DNA of 64,000 nucleotides, from assembly GCA_945861275.1 (NCBI GenBank), contig CAMATZ010000008.1:1-64000 (forward strand). The letters run 5' to 3'. A model generated the notes under the pieces. The model was given only the letters and a program-made list of their open reading frames with translations. It did not search any database and was not told the DNA's origin. This DNA comes from Bordetella parapertussis. GTDB lineage: Bacteria; Pseudomonadota; Gammaproteobacteria; Burkholderiales; SG8-41. The position numbers and the translations under genes were made by a program. Below are positions 52,045 to 62,172 of this stretch, one piece after another (position 1 is the first letter of the stretch; every line of letters starts with the position of its first letter).

Positions 52045-52536
52045 ATGAAACACAGTAAGTTTTCGCAGCGGCGCAGACAGCTGATGACAATGGGTGCGGG
52101 CGCATTGGCGGCGCCCGCTGTAGTGATGGCGGCGCGGGAACCGGTAGGGCCATTCGCACCACAAGCCGCAGACAAAATTATCGTTTCCGGCCGCATCCTC
52201 GGCGCGTCCGCCGGCCAGCCGCTGGCGGGTGCGCAAGTGGAAATCTGGCAGGCCGATGCCCGCGGCGTTCGTGCCGAACACACGCGCGAAGTCGTCACCG
52301 CCGATGGCGACGGACGTTATTTTGCGGCACTCAACGGCAATGCGCCACGGCTGCACTATCGCGTGAGCCATCAGGGTTACGCCGCGCGTGTGACGCAAAT
52401 GCACACCACCGGCACGCCGCAGCGCTCGGTAACCTTGACCCGCGATGATGCAGGCGCCACGCGCGCGGCGTTCGAATTGACCCTCGCGCCGGGCAACAAG
52501 CTGGCGTCGGCTGCTCCGGATACCATCGCTCTGTAG
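52045..52536 (+). CDS. Small secreted intradiol-dioxygenase-like protein, active site lost
   Basis: 163 residues. RRRQLMTMGAGALAAPAVVMA at the N-terminus looks like a Tat-type signal (twin Arg). The beta-sandwich SGRILGASAGQPLAGAQVEIWQAD and DGDGRYFAAL match the intradiol family, but the iron ligands are missing: there is no Tyr at either expected site and the HIH motif reads RLHYRVSH, leaving one His. It is probably a non-catalytic partner of the next gene. Confidence 0.75.
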   Translation: MKHSKFSQRRRQLMTMGAGALAAPAVVMAAREPVGPFAPQAADKIIVSGRILGASAGQPLAGAQVEIWQADARGVRAEHTREVVTADGDGRYFAALNGNAPRLHYRVSHQGYAARVTQMHTTGTPQRSVTLTRDDAGATRAAFELTLAPGNKLASAAPDTIAL

Positions 52537-52542
52537 TTGTAG

Positions 52543-52570
52543 GGCGGGTTAGGCGAAGCCGTAACCCGCC
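52543..52570. repeat. Hairpin between the dioxygenase-like genes
   Basis: GGCGGGTTA (52543-52551) pairs with TAACCCGCC (52562-52570), with inner GGC-GAA-GCC. A repeat type often seen in intergenic DNA. Confidence 0.7.
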
Positions 52571-52575
52571 AACGC

Positions 52576-53151
52576 GTGCATACCCGCAATAACGTTTCCC
52601 GCCGCCGCCGGCAACTGCTGTTCGCCGGCTCCGCGGCACTCATCATTCTGCCGGCCGCTGCGCAGCAATGCCGCGGCACGCCGCAAGATCAACTCGGCCC
52701 GTTCTATACTCGCGGTGCTCCCGAGCAAAGCGAATTATGTGCGAGCGGTTCCGGCGGCAGGGAGCGGCTGATGGTTAGCGGGCGTGTCCTCGGCGCCGAC
52801 TGCAAACCGCTCACCGGCGCGCTGGTCGAGGTGTGGCACGCCGATGCCAACGGCGACTACAGCGAATTCACACGCGGCAAGAAGGATGATCCCGCGTGCC
52901 TGTTGCGCGCAAGTATCAAAACCGACACCGACGGACGATACGCTTTTTCGAGCATAGTGCCGGCGCAATATCCGGGACGCCCGCGCCACATCCACTATCG
53001 CGTGAGTCATGCGGCGCACGCCACGCTGGTGACGCAACTTTACTTTGGGCGCGAGCGCGGTGTGGCGGATGAACTCGTGACGACCTTGCAACGCGACGCT
53101 CAAGGTATCGCGCGGGCGGCGTTTGACGTTACGCTGTCGCGGACGCTCTAG
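52576..53151 (+). CDS. Secreted intradiol ring-cleavage dioxygenase-like protein
   Basis: 191 residues from GTG 52576. Four arginines precede a hydrophobic signal (RRRRQLLFAGSAALIILPAAA). The non-heme Fe(III) ligands of intradiol dioxygenases are present: Tyr95 (NGDYSEF), Tyr132 (AQYPGRP), His138 and His140 (PRHIHYRV). Substrates of the family are catechols. At 191 residues it is shorter than protocatechuate dioxygenase subunits, a size typical of secreted single-domain relatives. It forms a pair with the preceding degenerate copy. Confidence 0.85.
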   Translation: MHTRNNVSRRRRQLLFAGSAALIILPAAAQQCRGTPQDQLGPFYTRGAPEQSELCASGSGGRERLMVSGRVLGADCKPLTGALVEVWHADANGDYSEFTRGKKDDPACLLRASIKTDTDGRYAFSSIVPAQYPGRPRHIHYRVSHAAHATLVTQLYFGRERGVADELVTTLQRDAQGIARAAFDVTLSRTL

Positions 53152-53160
53152 CGCACCTGT

Positions 53161-54078
53161 TCACTGCGCCGGCTCCGGATCAAACTCCGCCAGATTGCGG
53201 CTGGCCGACAGCCACGCGCCGAGCCAACCGAGCGCGGCAGCGATCATGCACAGGATTAGGGTGTCGGGCGCCGAGAGGTGATGCAACTGGAGATTCGCGC
53301 CATAAAATTCGGCGAGGCCGGCCAGGCGGTCATTCAGCAGATACAGCCCGCCCCAGGTGATCAGCCAGCCGCTCGCGCCCCCGGCCAGACCCAACACCGT
53401 GCCGTAGTACAAAAATGGGCGGCGGATGAACGGGTTGGTGGCGCCTATCAATTTGGCGACTTCGATCTCGGCGCGCTGGGTGAGTATCTGCAAGCGGATG
53501 GTGTTGAAGGTTACTGCCACCAGCGCGCATGCCAGCAACGCCCCCAGCACCAGCACCACCAGCCGCGCCAATTGCAATGTCGCATCCAGCCGCCTTGCCC
53601 ATGCCGAATCGAGCTGCACATGTTCGATTTTGGGCCAGGCTTTGAATTCATCACGCAGACGTTCCAGCGCGGCGACAGAGTTTTCTTTTGCGTCCACCAC
53701 GAAACCATCCGGCAGCGGATTGCGGCCGAGACTGCTGATCACGTCGGTCAGCCCTGACCTGGCCTTCAAATCGTCCAGCGCCTGAGCGCGCGGGATGAAT
53801 CTGAATTTGCTCACGCCGGTATGTCGTTGCAGACGGCTGGCGATCTCGCGCGTGTCGGTGTCCTGCGCTTCCACCTGCAGAAACAGGCTTACCTGCGGCG
53901 CGGGTGAGCTGTCGCGCGCAATGTCCCGCACATTCACCAGCACCACATAAAGCGCCAACGGCAATGCCAGCGCTGCGCCGACCACGCCGATGTTCAACAG
54001 GCTCGCCAACGGCGTGCGCACGAGGCGCGCCAGCGTGGCGCTGAAACCCAGCCAGTGCTGGCGCAGCCAGTTTCTCAT
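53161..54078 (-). CDS. ftsX: Cell division protein FtsX
   Basis: Permease-like partner of FtsE that activates septal peptidoglycan hydrolases. 305 residues with four membrane helices (about 25-50, 172-197, 222-250, 275-295). The extracytoplasmic loop (55-165) lies between helices 1 and 2. The motif VTFNTIRLQILTQRAEIEVAKLIGATNPFIRRPFLY is the FtsX signature. It overlaps ftsE by four bases. Confidence 0.94.
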   Translation of the reverse strand: MRNWLRQHWLGFSATLARLVRTPLASLLNIGVVGAALALPLALYVVLVNVRDIARDSSPAPQVSLFLQVEAQDTDTREIASRLQRHTGVSKFRFIPRAQALDDLKARSGLTDVISSLGRNPLPDGFVVDAKENSVAALERLRDEFKAWPKIEHVQLDSAWARRLDATLQLARLVVLVLGALLACALVAVTFNTIRLQILTQRAEIEVAKLIGATNPFIRRPFLYYGTVLGLAGGASGWLITWGGLYLLNDRLAGLAEFYGANLQLHHLSAPDTLILCMIAAALGWLGAWLSASRNLAEFDPEPAQ

Positions 54079-54743
54079 GCGGCGGCCTCGCCTTGCACCA
54101 GCTTGCCGTGTTCGAGCGCGATGCGGCGCGGCTGCAAGCGCGCGGCGAGCTGTTCATCGTGTGTGGCGATCACTACCGTGACCCCGACCTGATGAAACGA
54201 GCGCAGCAACTCGCCGAGCTCCAGCGCATAGGCCGCGTCGAGATTCGCTGTCGGCTCGTCCGCCAGCAAAATCGCAGGCCGGTGCACAATGGCGCGCGCG
54301 ATGGCGAGCCGTTGCTGCTCGCCACCGGAGAGCGTGACCGGCAGCGACTTCTCTTTGCCCAGCAAGCCCACTTTGTCGAGCGCGGCGCGCACCCGTCGGG
54401 CAGCGTCGGCGGCCTGATAGCCGATGATATCCAGCGGCAGCATCACATTCTGGTACACGTTACGGTCATACAGCAATTTGTGATCCTGAAACATCAGGCC
54501 AAAATTACGCCGCACATACGGAATCGCCGAAGCGCGCAGCGTGCCGACGTTCTGACCCTTCACCAGCACGCTGCCGGAATTGGGCCGCTCAATCGCCGCC
54601 ATCAGTTTGAGCAGTGTGCTCTTGCCGGCGCCGGAGTGTCCGGTGATGCACACCATTTCGCCGGACTGAATTTCCAGCGTGACCGACTTCAGCGCCTCAA
54701 AGCCGCCGGGGTAGCGTTTGGTGACGTGGCTGAAACTGATCAT
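54075..54743 (-). CDS. ftsE: Cell division ATP-binding protein FtsE
   Basis: ABC ATPase driving FtsX. 222 residues. Walker A GHSGAGKS (35-42), Q-loop [20 protein letters not shown] (family-specific), signature LSGGEQQ (138-144) and Walker B ILLADEPT (158-165) are intact. It is 5 bases from ftsY, and ftsY-ftsE-ftsX form one operon. Confidence 0.96.
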   Translation of the reverse strand: MISFSHVTKRYPGGFEALKSVTLEIQSGEMVCITGHSGAGKSTLLKLMAAIERPNSGSVLVKGQNVGTLRASAIPYVRRNFGLMFQDHKLLYDRNVYQNVMLPLDIIGYQAADAARRVRAALDKVGLLGKEKSLPVTLSGGEQQRLAIARAIVHRPAILLADEPTANLDAAYALELGELLRSFHQVGVTVVIATHDEQLAARLQPRRIALEHGKLVQGEAAA

Positions 54744-54748
54744 TTTTT

Positions 54749-55756
54749 TCAGGTTTGATCCAGCAATGCCGCCACAAACTCAGCCGCTTTGAACGGACGT
54801 AAATCCTCCAACCCTTCGCCCACGCCGATAAAGCGCACGGGTATCGGTAGCGCGCCCGCTTTCCCCGCGCGCACATGCGCGATGGCGGCAATCACGCCCC
54901 CCTTGGCGGTGCCGTCGAGCTTGGTCAACACCAGACCGGTGACGCCCAGCGTGTCATCAAACGCTTTCACCTGCGCCAGCGCGTTCTGGCCGTTGTTGGC
55001 GTCGAGCACGATCAGTATCTCGTGCGGCGCGCCGGGCAGCGCTTTGTCGATAACGCGCTTCACTTTTTTTATTTCATCCATCAGATTCAGTTGCGTGGGC
55101 AGGCGACCGGCGGTATCCGCCAGCACCACGTCGATACCGCGCGCCACCGCCGCATGCATCGCGTCAAACATCACCGCCGCTGCGTCACCCGAGGCCTGGC
55201 TGATGACCGCGACGTTGTTGCGTTCGCCCCACGCCATCAATTGTTCGCGCGCCGCCGCGCGATAGGTGTCGCCCGCCGCGAGCAGCACTTTTTTACCCTG
55301 TGCCTGATAGTAATGCGCGAGCTTGCCTATCGAGGTGGTTTTACCGGCGCCGTTCACCCCCGCCAGCATGATGACAAACGGCTTGTGCGTGCCCACATCC
55401 AGCGGCTGCTCTATGGGCATGAGCATCGCGGTGAGGTTTTCCGCCAGCGCCTGTTTGAGTTGCACTGCGTCGGTATAGCGTTCGCGCCGCGCTTGCGCGC
55501 GCAGGGCGTCTATCAGGAAAGCGGTGGCTGTCACGCCTACGTCGGCGGACAGCAGCACCGTTTCGAGTTCGATGTAAAACGCCTCGTCGAGCTTGCGGCC
55601 CGCGCCAAACAGCCCGGCGACCTGTGCGCCGAGTTTTTCGCGCGTTTTTGTAAGCCCCGACTTCAGCCGCGTGAGCCAGCCGCCGGAGGGCGTGCCGGCT
55701 TCGCCAGCAACCGCGGGCGCCGCATCTTTGTCTTTGGATTTGAGGAAACCAAACAT
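54749..55756 (-). CDS. ftsY: Signal recognition particle receptor FtsY
   Basis: GTPase that receives SRP-ribosome complexes at the membrane. 335 residues from ATG 55756; the frame stays open upstream but lacks family similarity there. The acidic N-terminal A domain is very short, with NG-domain from about residue 35. G1 GVNGAGKTT (133-141), DTYRAAA, DTAGR (214-218), TKLD (278-281) and KAAEFV near the end are present. Confidence 0.96.
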   Translation of the reverse strand: MFGFLKSKDKDAAPAVAGEAGTPSGGWLTRLKSGLTKTREKLGAQVAGLFGAGRKLDEAFYIELETVLLSADVGVTATAFLIDALRAQARRERYTDAVQLKQALAENLTAMLMPIEQPLDVGTHKPFVIMLAGVNGAGKTTSIGKLAHYYQAQGKKVLLAAGDTYRAAAREQLMAWGERNNVAVISQASGDAAAVMFDAMHAAVARGIDVVLADTAGRLPTQLNLMDEIKKVKRVIDKALPGAPHEILIVLDANNGQNALAQVKAFDDTLGVTGLVLTKLDGTAKGGVIAAIAHVRAGKAGALPIPVRFIGVGEGLEDLRPFKAAEFVAALLDQT

Positions 55757-55870
55757 CGGAAGTCGTGTCAGAAGCGAAGTCGGGCGCCAAGGGATGATAC
55801 CTGGCGCACTGTAATTGGATACAATTCTACCCGAAACATTTTGCAGGTCTCTCCTCCGGTGGTGCTTATA

Positions 55871-57277
55871 GTGAATAATCTGAATAAATGGATGGCGCGG
55901 CATGTCGCGCTCGGCGTGGTTGCGTTTTGCGTGCAGGCGGGGCTGCCAGCCACGGTGCACGCTGCCGACGCCAGCGTGGGCGAACACACTCTCACCAACG
56001 GCATGCGCGTGATCGTCAAGACCGACCGCCGTGCGCCGGTGGTGGTGTCGATGGTTTGGTACAAGGTGGGCAGTGTGGACGAGGTGAACGGTGTCACCGG
56101 CGTCGCGCATGTGCTTGAGCACATGATGTTCAAGGGCACTAAAACCAATCCCAAGGCGGATTTTTCCAAACTGGTGGCGGCGGTGGGCGGGCGCGACAAT
56201 GCGTTTACCGGCCGCGATTACACCGGCTATTTTCAGACGGTGCAAAAATCGCAATTGCCGCTGATGCTCAGGATGGAGGCCGATCGCATGGTCAACACCC
56301 TGATCACGCAGGAGGAATTCAGCAAGGAAATCAAAGTGGTGATGGAAGAGCGGCGCATGCGTACCGACGACCGCGCACGTTCTGTGGTGTATGAACAATT
56401 GATGGCAACGGCCTTGCGTGCGCATCCCTACCGCGCGCCGGTGGTGGGCTGGATGAGCGACCTGCAAAGCATGAACGCCGAGGACGCGCGCGCCTTCTAT
56501 GAAAACTGGTACGCGCCCAACAACGCCACGCTGGTGGTGGTGGGCGACGTGTCGCATGAGGAGGTGTTCAAACTGGCGCAGGAACATTTCGGGCCGCACA
56601 AATTAAAAACCTTGCCGCAGCGTAAACCGCAGGACGAGCCGCCACAGACCGGTATCCGCCGCATCACCGTCAAAGCCCCCGCCGAACAGCCTTATTTTTT
56701 GATGGCGTACCGCGCGCCCAAATTGCTGGATGCGGAAAAAGACTGGGAGCCGTACGCGCTCGACATGCTGGCCAGCGTGCTCGACGGCAACGGCGCGTCG
56801 CGCTTCAGCCGCGAACTCATACGCGGCACACAAATCGCCAGCAGCGTGGATGCCAGCTACGATGGCGTGGGCCGCGGCCCGGCGTTCTTTTATTTTTCGG
56901 GTGTGCCCACCTCGGGCAAAACGCTGGCTGAACTGGAGCAAGCGGTGCGCGGTGAAGTCAAAAAAATCATCGACGACGGCGTTACCGAAGACGAACTCAA
57001 GCGCATCAAGGCTCAGGTCATCGCCTCGCGCGTGTATGAACGCGATTCCATGTTTTTCCAGGCGCGCCAGATCGGCTCGATGGAAACCTCGGGCTATTCT
57101 TATAAGTCGATTGATCTTATGACCGAAAAATTCAAAGCCGTCACCGCCGAACAAGTGCGCGAAGTTGCACGCAAATATTTGATCGACGATGTGTTGACCG
57201 TGGCCTATCTCGATCCACAGCCGGTGGCTGAAAGAAAGCCCGCGGCGCCTTCAGCGGGAGGACGTCATGCGCAGTAA
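55871..57277 (+). CDS. M16-family zinc metallopeptidase (catalytic)
   Basis: Periplasmic insulinase/pitrilysin-type protease. 468 residues from GTG 55871; GTG 55859/55862 or ATG 55892 are alternatives, as no ribosome site is decisive. A signal peptide (ALGVVAFCVQAGLPATVHAA) is followed by the inverted zinc motif HVLEH (80-84) in VTGVAHVLEHMMFKGT and the downstream Glu in KEIKVVMEERRMR. It overlaps the second M16 gene by 11 bases; the two should form a heterodimer. The arrangement opposite ftsY is common in betaproteobacteria. Confidence 0.92.
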   Translation: MNNLNKWMARHVALGVVAFCVQAGLPATVHAADASVGEHTLTNGMRVIVKTDRRAPVVVSMVWYKVGSVDEVNGVTGVAHVLEHMMFKGTKTNPKADFSKLVAAVGGRDNAFTGRDYTGYFQTVQKSQLPLMLRMEADRMVNTLITQEEFSKEIKVVMEERRMRTDDRARSVVYEQLMATALRAHPYRAPVVGWMSDLQSMNAEDARAFYENWYAPNNATLVVVGDVSHEEVFKLAQEHFGPHKLKTLPQRKPQDEPPQTGIRRITVKAPAEQPYFLMAYRAPKLLDAEKDWEPYALDMLASVLDGNGASRFSRELIRGTQIASSVDASYDGVGRGPAFFYFSGVPTSGKTLAELEQAVRGEVKKIIDDGVTEDELKRIKAQVIASRVYERDSMFFQARQIGSMETSGYSYKSIDLMTEKFKAVTAEQVREVARKYLIDDVLTVAYLDPQPVAERKPAAPSAGGRHAQ

Positions 57278-58610
57278 GTTATTGTTTTTATTAGTTATTC
57301 TATTGTTGTCGAGTGCCGCGCAAGCCATTCTGCCGATCCAGCATTGGCAAACCGCCAACGGTGCGCGCGTGTATTTCGTGGAAAACCGCGACATACCGAT
57401 GCTGGATCTGAGCATCGACTTTGCCGCCGGCTCGGGCTTTGACCGCAGCGAAAAACCCGGCGTGGCGAGCATGACCAATCGCATCATGCGCCTCGGGGCC
57501 GAGGGCATGACGGAAGACGAAATCGCCAGCAAAACCGCTGACGTGGGCGCGGGGATTTCAGGGCGTTTTGACAGCGATCGCGGGGGCCTCTCCATGCGCA
57601 CGCTGTCGAGCCGCGCGGAGCGCGAGCAGGCGCTGGAGGTCTACACGCGCATTTTGCACAAGCCGCTGTTTCCGCAGCCTGCGTTTGAGCGTGAAAAAAC
57701 GCGGCTCATCGGCGCGCTCAAGGAATCCGATATTCAGCCGGGCACCATCGCGGGACTGACGTTTAACCGGTTGATGTATGCCGCGCACCCTTACGGACTG
57801 CGTGCGTCGGGCGACATTGAATCGGTGGGCAGAATTACGCGTGACGATCTCACCGCGTTTTACCAGCGCCACTACGCCGCGCGCAATGCCGTAATCGCCA
57901 TCATGGGCGATGTGTCGCGCGATGAGGCCAACGCCATTGCCGAGCGCATCACTGCGGGTCTGCCCCAGCCGGACCCGCAGGGGAGCGCAGCGCCGGTGCT
58001 GCCGCCGGTGGAAGCGCAAGCGCAAAAGGTAACGCGCCTGATCCCGCATCACGCCTCGCAAAGCCACATTCTCATCGGCGCCATCGGCATTGCGCGCAAT
58101 GACCCGGATTATTTTCCCTTGTTCGTCGGCAACTACGTGCTGGGCGGCGGTGGATTTTCCTCGCGCATCAACGAAGAAGTGCGGCAAAAGCGCGGCCTCG
58201 CCTATTCCGCGTACAGTTATTTTTCGCCGTTGGCGCAAAAAGGCTCGTTCGTCATCGGCATGCAGACGCGCAAGGATCAGGCGCAGGAAGCGCTCGACGT
58301 CACGCTTAAAACCCTGCGCGATTTTGTGGCGCATGGCCCGACCGCGAAAGAACTGCAGGATGCCAAGGCCAATCTCATTGGCGGCTTTCCGTTGCGCATC
58401 GACAACAACCGCAAAATTCATGAATATCTGGGCGTGATCGGCTTCTACAATCTGCCACTGAAGTATCTGGATGAATTTACCGGCAACATCGAGCGCGTAA
58501 CCGCCGCCGACATCAAGCGTGCCTTTGCCGCGCGTATAGACCCCGACAAGCTGATCACGGTGGTGGTGGGCGCTGAGGGCACTGAAAAAGCGGCAGCCGC
58601 ACCGAAATAA
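57267..58610 (+). CDS. M16-family protein, non-catalytic partner
   Basis: 447 residues. Signal peptide LLFLLVILLLSSAAQA. The zinc motif position reads SMTNR instead of HxxEH, so it cannot bind zinc there, while the C-terminal substrate-binding Arg/Tyr region (LGGGGFSSRINEEVRQKRGLAYSAYSYF) is kept. This division of labour is known for two-subunit M16B proteases. It is two bases before rsmD. Confidence 0.92.
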   Translation: MRSKLLFLLVILLLSSAAQAILPIQHWQTANGARVYFVENRDIPMLDLSIDFAAGSGFDRSEKPGVASMTNRIMRLGAEGMTEDEIASKTADVGAGISGRFDSDRGGLSMRTLSSRAEREQALEVYTRILHKPLFPQPAFEREKTRLIGALKESDIQPGTIAGLTFNRLMYAAHPYGLRASGDIESVGRITRDDLTAFYQRHYAARNAVIAIMGDVSRDEANAIAERITAGLPQPDPQGSAAPVLPPVEAQAQKVTRLIPHHASQSHILIGAIGIARNDPDYFPLFVGNYVLGGGGFSSRINEEVRQKRGLAYSAYSYFSPLAQKGSFVIGMQTRKDQAQEALDVTLKTLRDFVAHGPTAKELQDAKANLIGGFPLRIDNNRKIHEYLGVIGFYNLPLKYLDEFTGNIERVTAADIKRAFAARIDPDKLITVVVGAEGTEKAAAAPK

Positions 58611-58612
58611 GT

Positions 58613-59916
<1,304 letters not shown>

Positions 59917-59924
59917 AATTATTC

Positions 59925-59942
59925 AATAAAAACAAATAGTTA
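59925..59942 (+). repeat. AT-rich motif copy (AATAAAAACAAATAGTTA)
   Basis: Lies 8 bases after the ferredoxin stop and is identical to the 18-mer at the rpiA end. Confidence 0.65.
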
Positions 59943-59989
59943 TATAATTGTTGGGCAAGTAGAACGCAGCCCGGTAAGAGTAACGCCCT

Positions 59990-60559
59990 ATGAGTGCGAC
60001 TGAAAAAGCCACAGGCTCAATGCTAGCCCGCGAAACGATACTTCGTGGGTTGCAGGCGTTGTCTGACGCATTGGAAAAACACGGCGTGACGGGTGAGGTT
60101 TGCCTGTTTGGCGGCACCGTCATGGTGCTGGCTTTTAGCGCGCGGCTGATGACGAAAGATGTGGATGCGCTATTCCAACCCACCCGGACCATTCGCGAGC
60201 TCGCCCGCCGTATCGCAACGGAGCAACATCTGCCTGCCGATTGGCTTAATGATGGTGTCAAGGGTTATATATCAGCTCGCCACGAAACCACTGCAGGAAA
60301 TCTTCCCCAATTTACGCATCTGCGTTTAACCATGCCGGTGCCGGAATACCTGCTCGCCATGAAATGTATGGCTGCCCGCATCGGCACTGCTGTAGGTGAA
60401 CCGACAGACGTCGCCGATATTGTGTTTCTGATCCGCCACCTTAAACTCACATCCGCACACGCGGTAATAGAGGGCGTAGCACGCTACTATCCCGCCAATC
60501 GCATCGCGTTGAAAACGCAGTATCTGGTAGAAGGCTTGTTCGAGGAGGGGAAGGTATGA
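59990..60559 (+). CDS. Nucleotidyltransferase-fold protein
   Basis: 189 residues. LFGGTVMVLAFSARLMTKDVDALF has the GG(T/S)...DxD pattern (Gly41-42, Asp57, Asp59) of nucleotidyltransferases related to AbiEii-type and DUF6036 proteins; EYLLAMKCMAAR and DVADIVFLIRHL at the C-terminus also fit. It overlaps the next gene by four bases. Such pairs are often toxin-antitoxin or small defence modules, but I cannot assign one. Confidence 0.75.
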   Translation: MSATEKATGSMLARETILRGLQALSDALEKHGVTGEVCLFGGTVMVLAFSARLMTKDVDALFQPTRTIRELARRIATEQHLPADWLNDGVKGYISARHETTAGNLPQFTHLRLTMPVPEYLLAMKCMAARIGTAVGEPTDVADIVFLIRHLKLTSAHAVIEGVARYYPANRIALKTQYLVEGLFEEGKV

Positions 60560-60936
60560 GACCCAGTACCCTGCTGCAAGTCGCACAATGCGCGCATGAT
60601 GGCGATGACTTTGACCGATGCCTGGCCAATTTTCTCGATGCGTTTTACGCCGCGCCTAACGCGGAGGCGCTGTCGCCGGAGCCGGCCCTGTTAGCGCCCA
60701 CGCAGGGTGAACTGGGCCAGGTGCAGGATGCGTACCTCGCGGCAACGGCCGAGCACCTGGCTTGCCGCTACGGCTTTGCCGTGCCCGCCTGGGTTGTGGC
60801 GGAAGAACGCAAATTGCAGCGCCCGTGGTTTGCCTCGCAACTGGCGTCCTTGCGTGCGGTATTGCTTTTGGAAAGCCCCGTGGCGTTTCGTTCGCGCAAT
60901 ATTTTCATCAGCGAGAACGCCCTCTCACGCACGTAA
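60556..60936 (+). CDS. Partner protein of the nucleotidyltransferase
   Basis: 126 residues, mostly helical. PWFASQLASLRAVLLLESPVAFRSRNIFISENALSR at the C-terminus is a stretch I recognise from other small proteins encoded next to nucleotidyltransferases. The start overlaps the upstream stop (ATGA), so expression is coupled. The function is unknown; a neutralising or adaptor role is an inference from the pairing. Confidence 0.7.
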   Translation: MRPSTLLQVAQCAHDGDDFDRCLANFLDAFYAAPNAEALSPEPALLAPTQGELGQVQDAYLAATAEHLACRYGFAVPAWVVAEERKLQRPWFASQLASLRAVLLLESPVAFRSRNIFISENALSRT

Positions 60937-61028
60937 GCCGCCAACACGCCAGCCGCCAGCGAAGGCAGCTCCGGCATTGAGGTGACAATTCACCGCGTTT
61001 CTGCGTAAAGACATTCAAGATTGTTCAT

Positions 61029-61913
61029 ATGACACTCGCTAGCCGCATACCGGAACCTCCAGTCTGCCCCAGCCCCGATCTCAACGCGCGCAAGCCGTCG
61101 TTCACCCTGCCGCCGGGCGCCACTGACAGCCACGCCCATGTGTTTGGCGAGCGCGAAAAGTACGGTTACGCCGCCGACCGGCAGTACACGCCGGCGCCGG
61201 TATTCGTGAAAGACTATCTTGCCATGCACGATGCTGTGGGCTTCACGCGCGGCGTGGTGGTGCAATCGGGTGTGCATGGCACCAACAACAGCGTAATCGT
61301 CGATGCCATCGCGCAGTCGCAAGGCCGGCTGCGCGGCATTGCGTTGCTGCGAGAGGACATTGCCGACGCCGAACTCGATGCGCTGGACCAGGCGGGGGTG
61401 CGCGGCTTTCGCGCGAATCTGGTGGCGAAGGTTGGCGTGCAATTCGACGCCGCAAAAAAACTCGCTGCGCGTGTTGCGCGTCTGGGCTGGCACGCGCAGT
61501 TTTTGCTGGATATCGAAAATTTTCCGGATTTTGATCGCGTCGCAGCCGAATTTCCAAGCGTGATGATGATTGATCACATGGGCCGGCCGGATGTTGCGAA
61601 GGGCGTAACCGCGCCGGGCTTTCAAGCGCTGATACGTGCGCTCAAAAGCGGGCGCGTGTGGACGAAACTGTCTGCGCCGTACCGTACTTCCCACGCGCCG
61701 ATACCCTATGATGATCTAACGCCGTTCGCGCATGCGCTGGTGGCCGCCGCACCCGATCAGCTCGTTTTTGGCACTGACTGGCCGCATGTGATGATGGAAG
61801 GCGAAATGCCCAATACCGGCACGCTGGTGGAACAGCTTGCGGTGTGGGCGCCGGATGCCGCCATGCGCACGACGATACTGGTGAACAATCCCGCTCGCTT
61901 GTATCGTTTCTGA
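61029..61913 (+). CDS. Amidohydrolase family protein (PDC hydrolase-like)
   Basis: 294 residues. ATDSHAHVFG (metal-site His pair), GVVVQSGVHGTNNSVIVDAI, MIDHMGRPD and the C-terminal LVFGTDWPHVMM (active-site Asp) match the amidohydrolase_2 group that includes 2-pyrone-4,6-dicarboxylate hydrolase and related lactonases. The substrate is unknown but probably a cyclic ester or aromatic-derived acid. The stop codon TGA is part of an 11-bp duplication that flanks the adjacent MITE-like element. Confidence 0.88.
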   Translation: MTLASRIPEPPVCPSPDLNARKPSFTLPPGATDSHAHVFGEREKYGYAADRQYTPAPVFVKDYLAMHDAVGFTRGVVVQSGVHGTNNSVIVDAIAQSQGRLRGIALLREDIADAELDALDQAGVRGFRANLVAKVGVQFDAAKKLAARVARLGWHAQFLLDIENFPDFDRVAAEFPSVMMIDHMGRPDVAKGVTAPGFQALIRALKSGRVWTKLSAPYRTSHAPIPYDDLTPFAHALVAAAPDQLVFGTDWPHVMMEGEMPNTGTLVEQLAVWAPDAAMRTTILVNNPARLYRF

Positions 61914-61916
61914 GTG

Positions 61917-62091
61917 CAATGGCGCTATCTTAAGCGTTCGTAATAACCGTAGCGTGCGCTGTGCGCACGACAAATCCGGTGGATGCGTGGCTGTTGAATG
62001 CTGATTCCGCCCTTGGTGGCATCGTCATGTGGTTTTGTCGTGCGCGCAGCGCACGCTACGAGCGCGGCAACCGCTTAAGATAGCGCCATTG
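61917..62091. mobile_element. 175-bp MITE-like element with 11-bp target duplication
   Basis: Perfect 20-bp terminal inverted repeats (61917-61936 and 62072-62091, CAATGGCGCTATCTTAAGCG) and further inner arms (CGTAGCGTGCGCTGTGCGCACG facing its near complement). Exact copies of GTTTCTGAGTG flank it at 61906-61916 and 62092-62102. It encodes no protein. Confidence 0.8.
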
Positions 62092-62172
62092 GTTTCTGAG
62101 TGTTGTTTTTGGGCGGGCTGTAGTGCGGGAAATCATTGCATTCGAGCCGGTGTGGATGCCCTCCACCGCAAA

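Noticed and set aside
54875-55870. Long N-terminal extension of the first M16 peptidase
   Set aside because: The frame is open only because it is antisense to ftsY; the signal peptide starts after 55871.
55757-56599. N-terminal extension of FtsY
   Set aside because: Antisense to the M16 gene; the family start MFGFLK lies at 55756.
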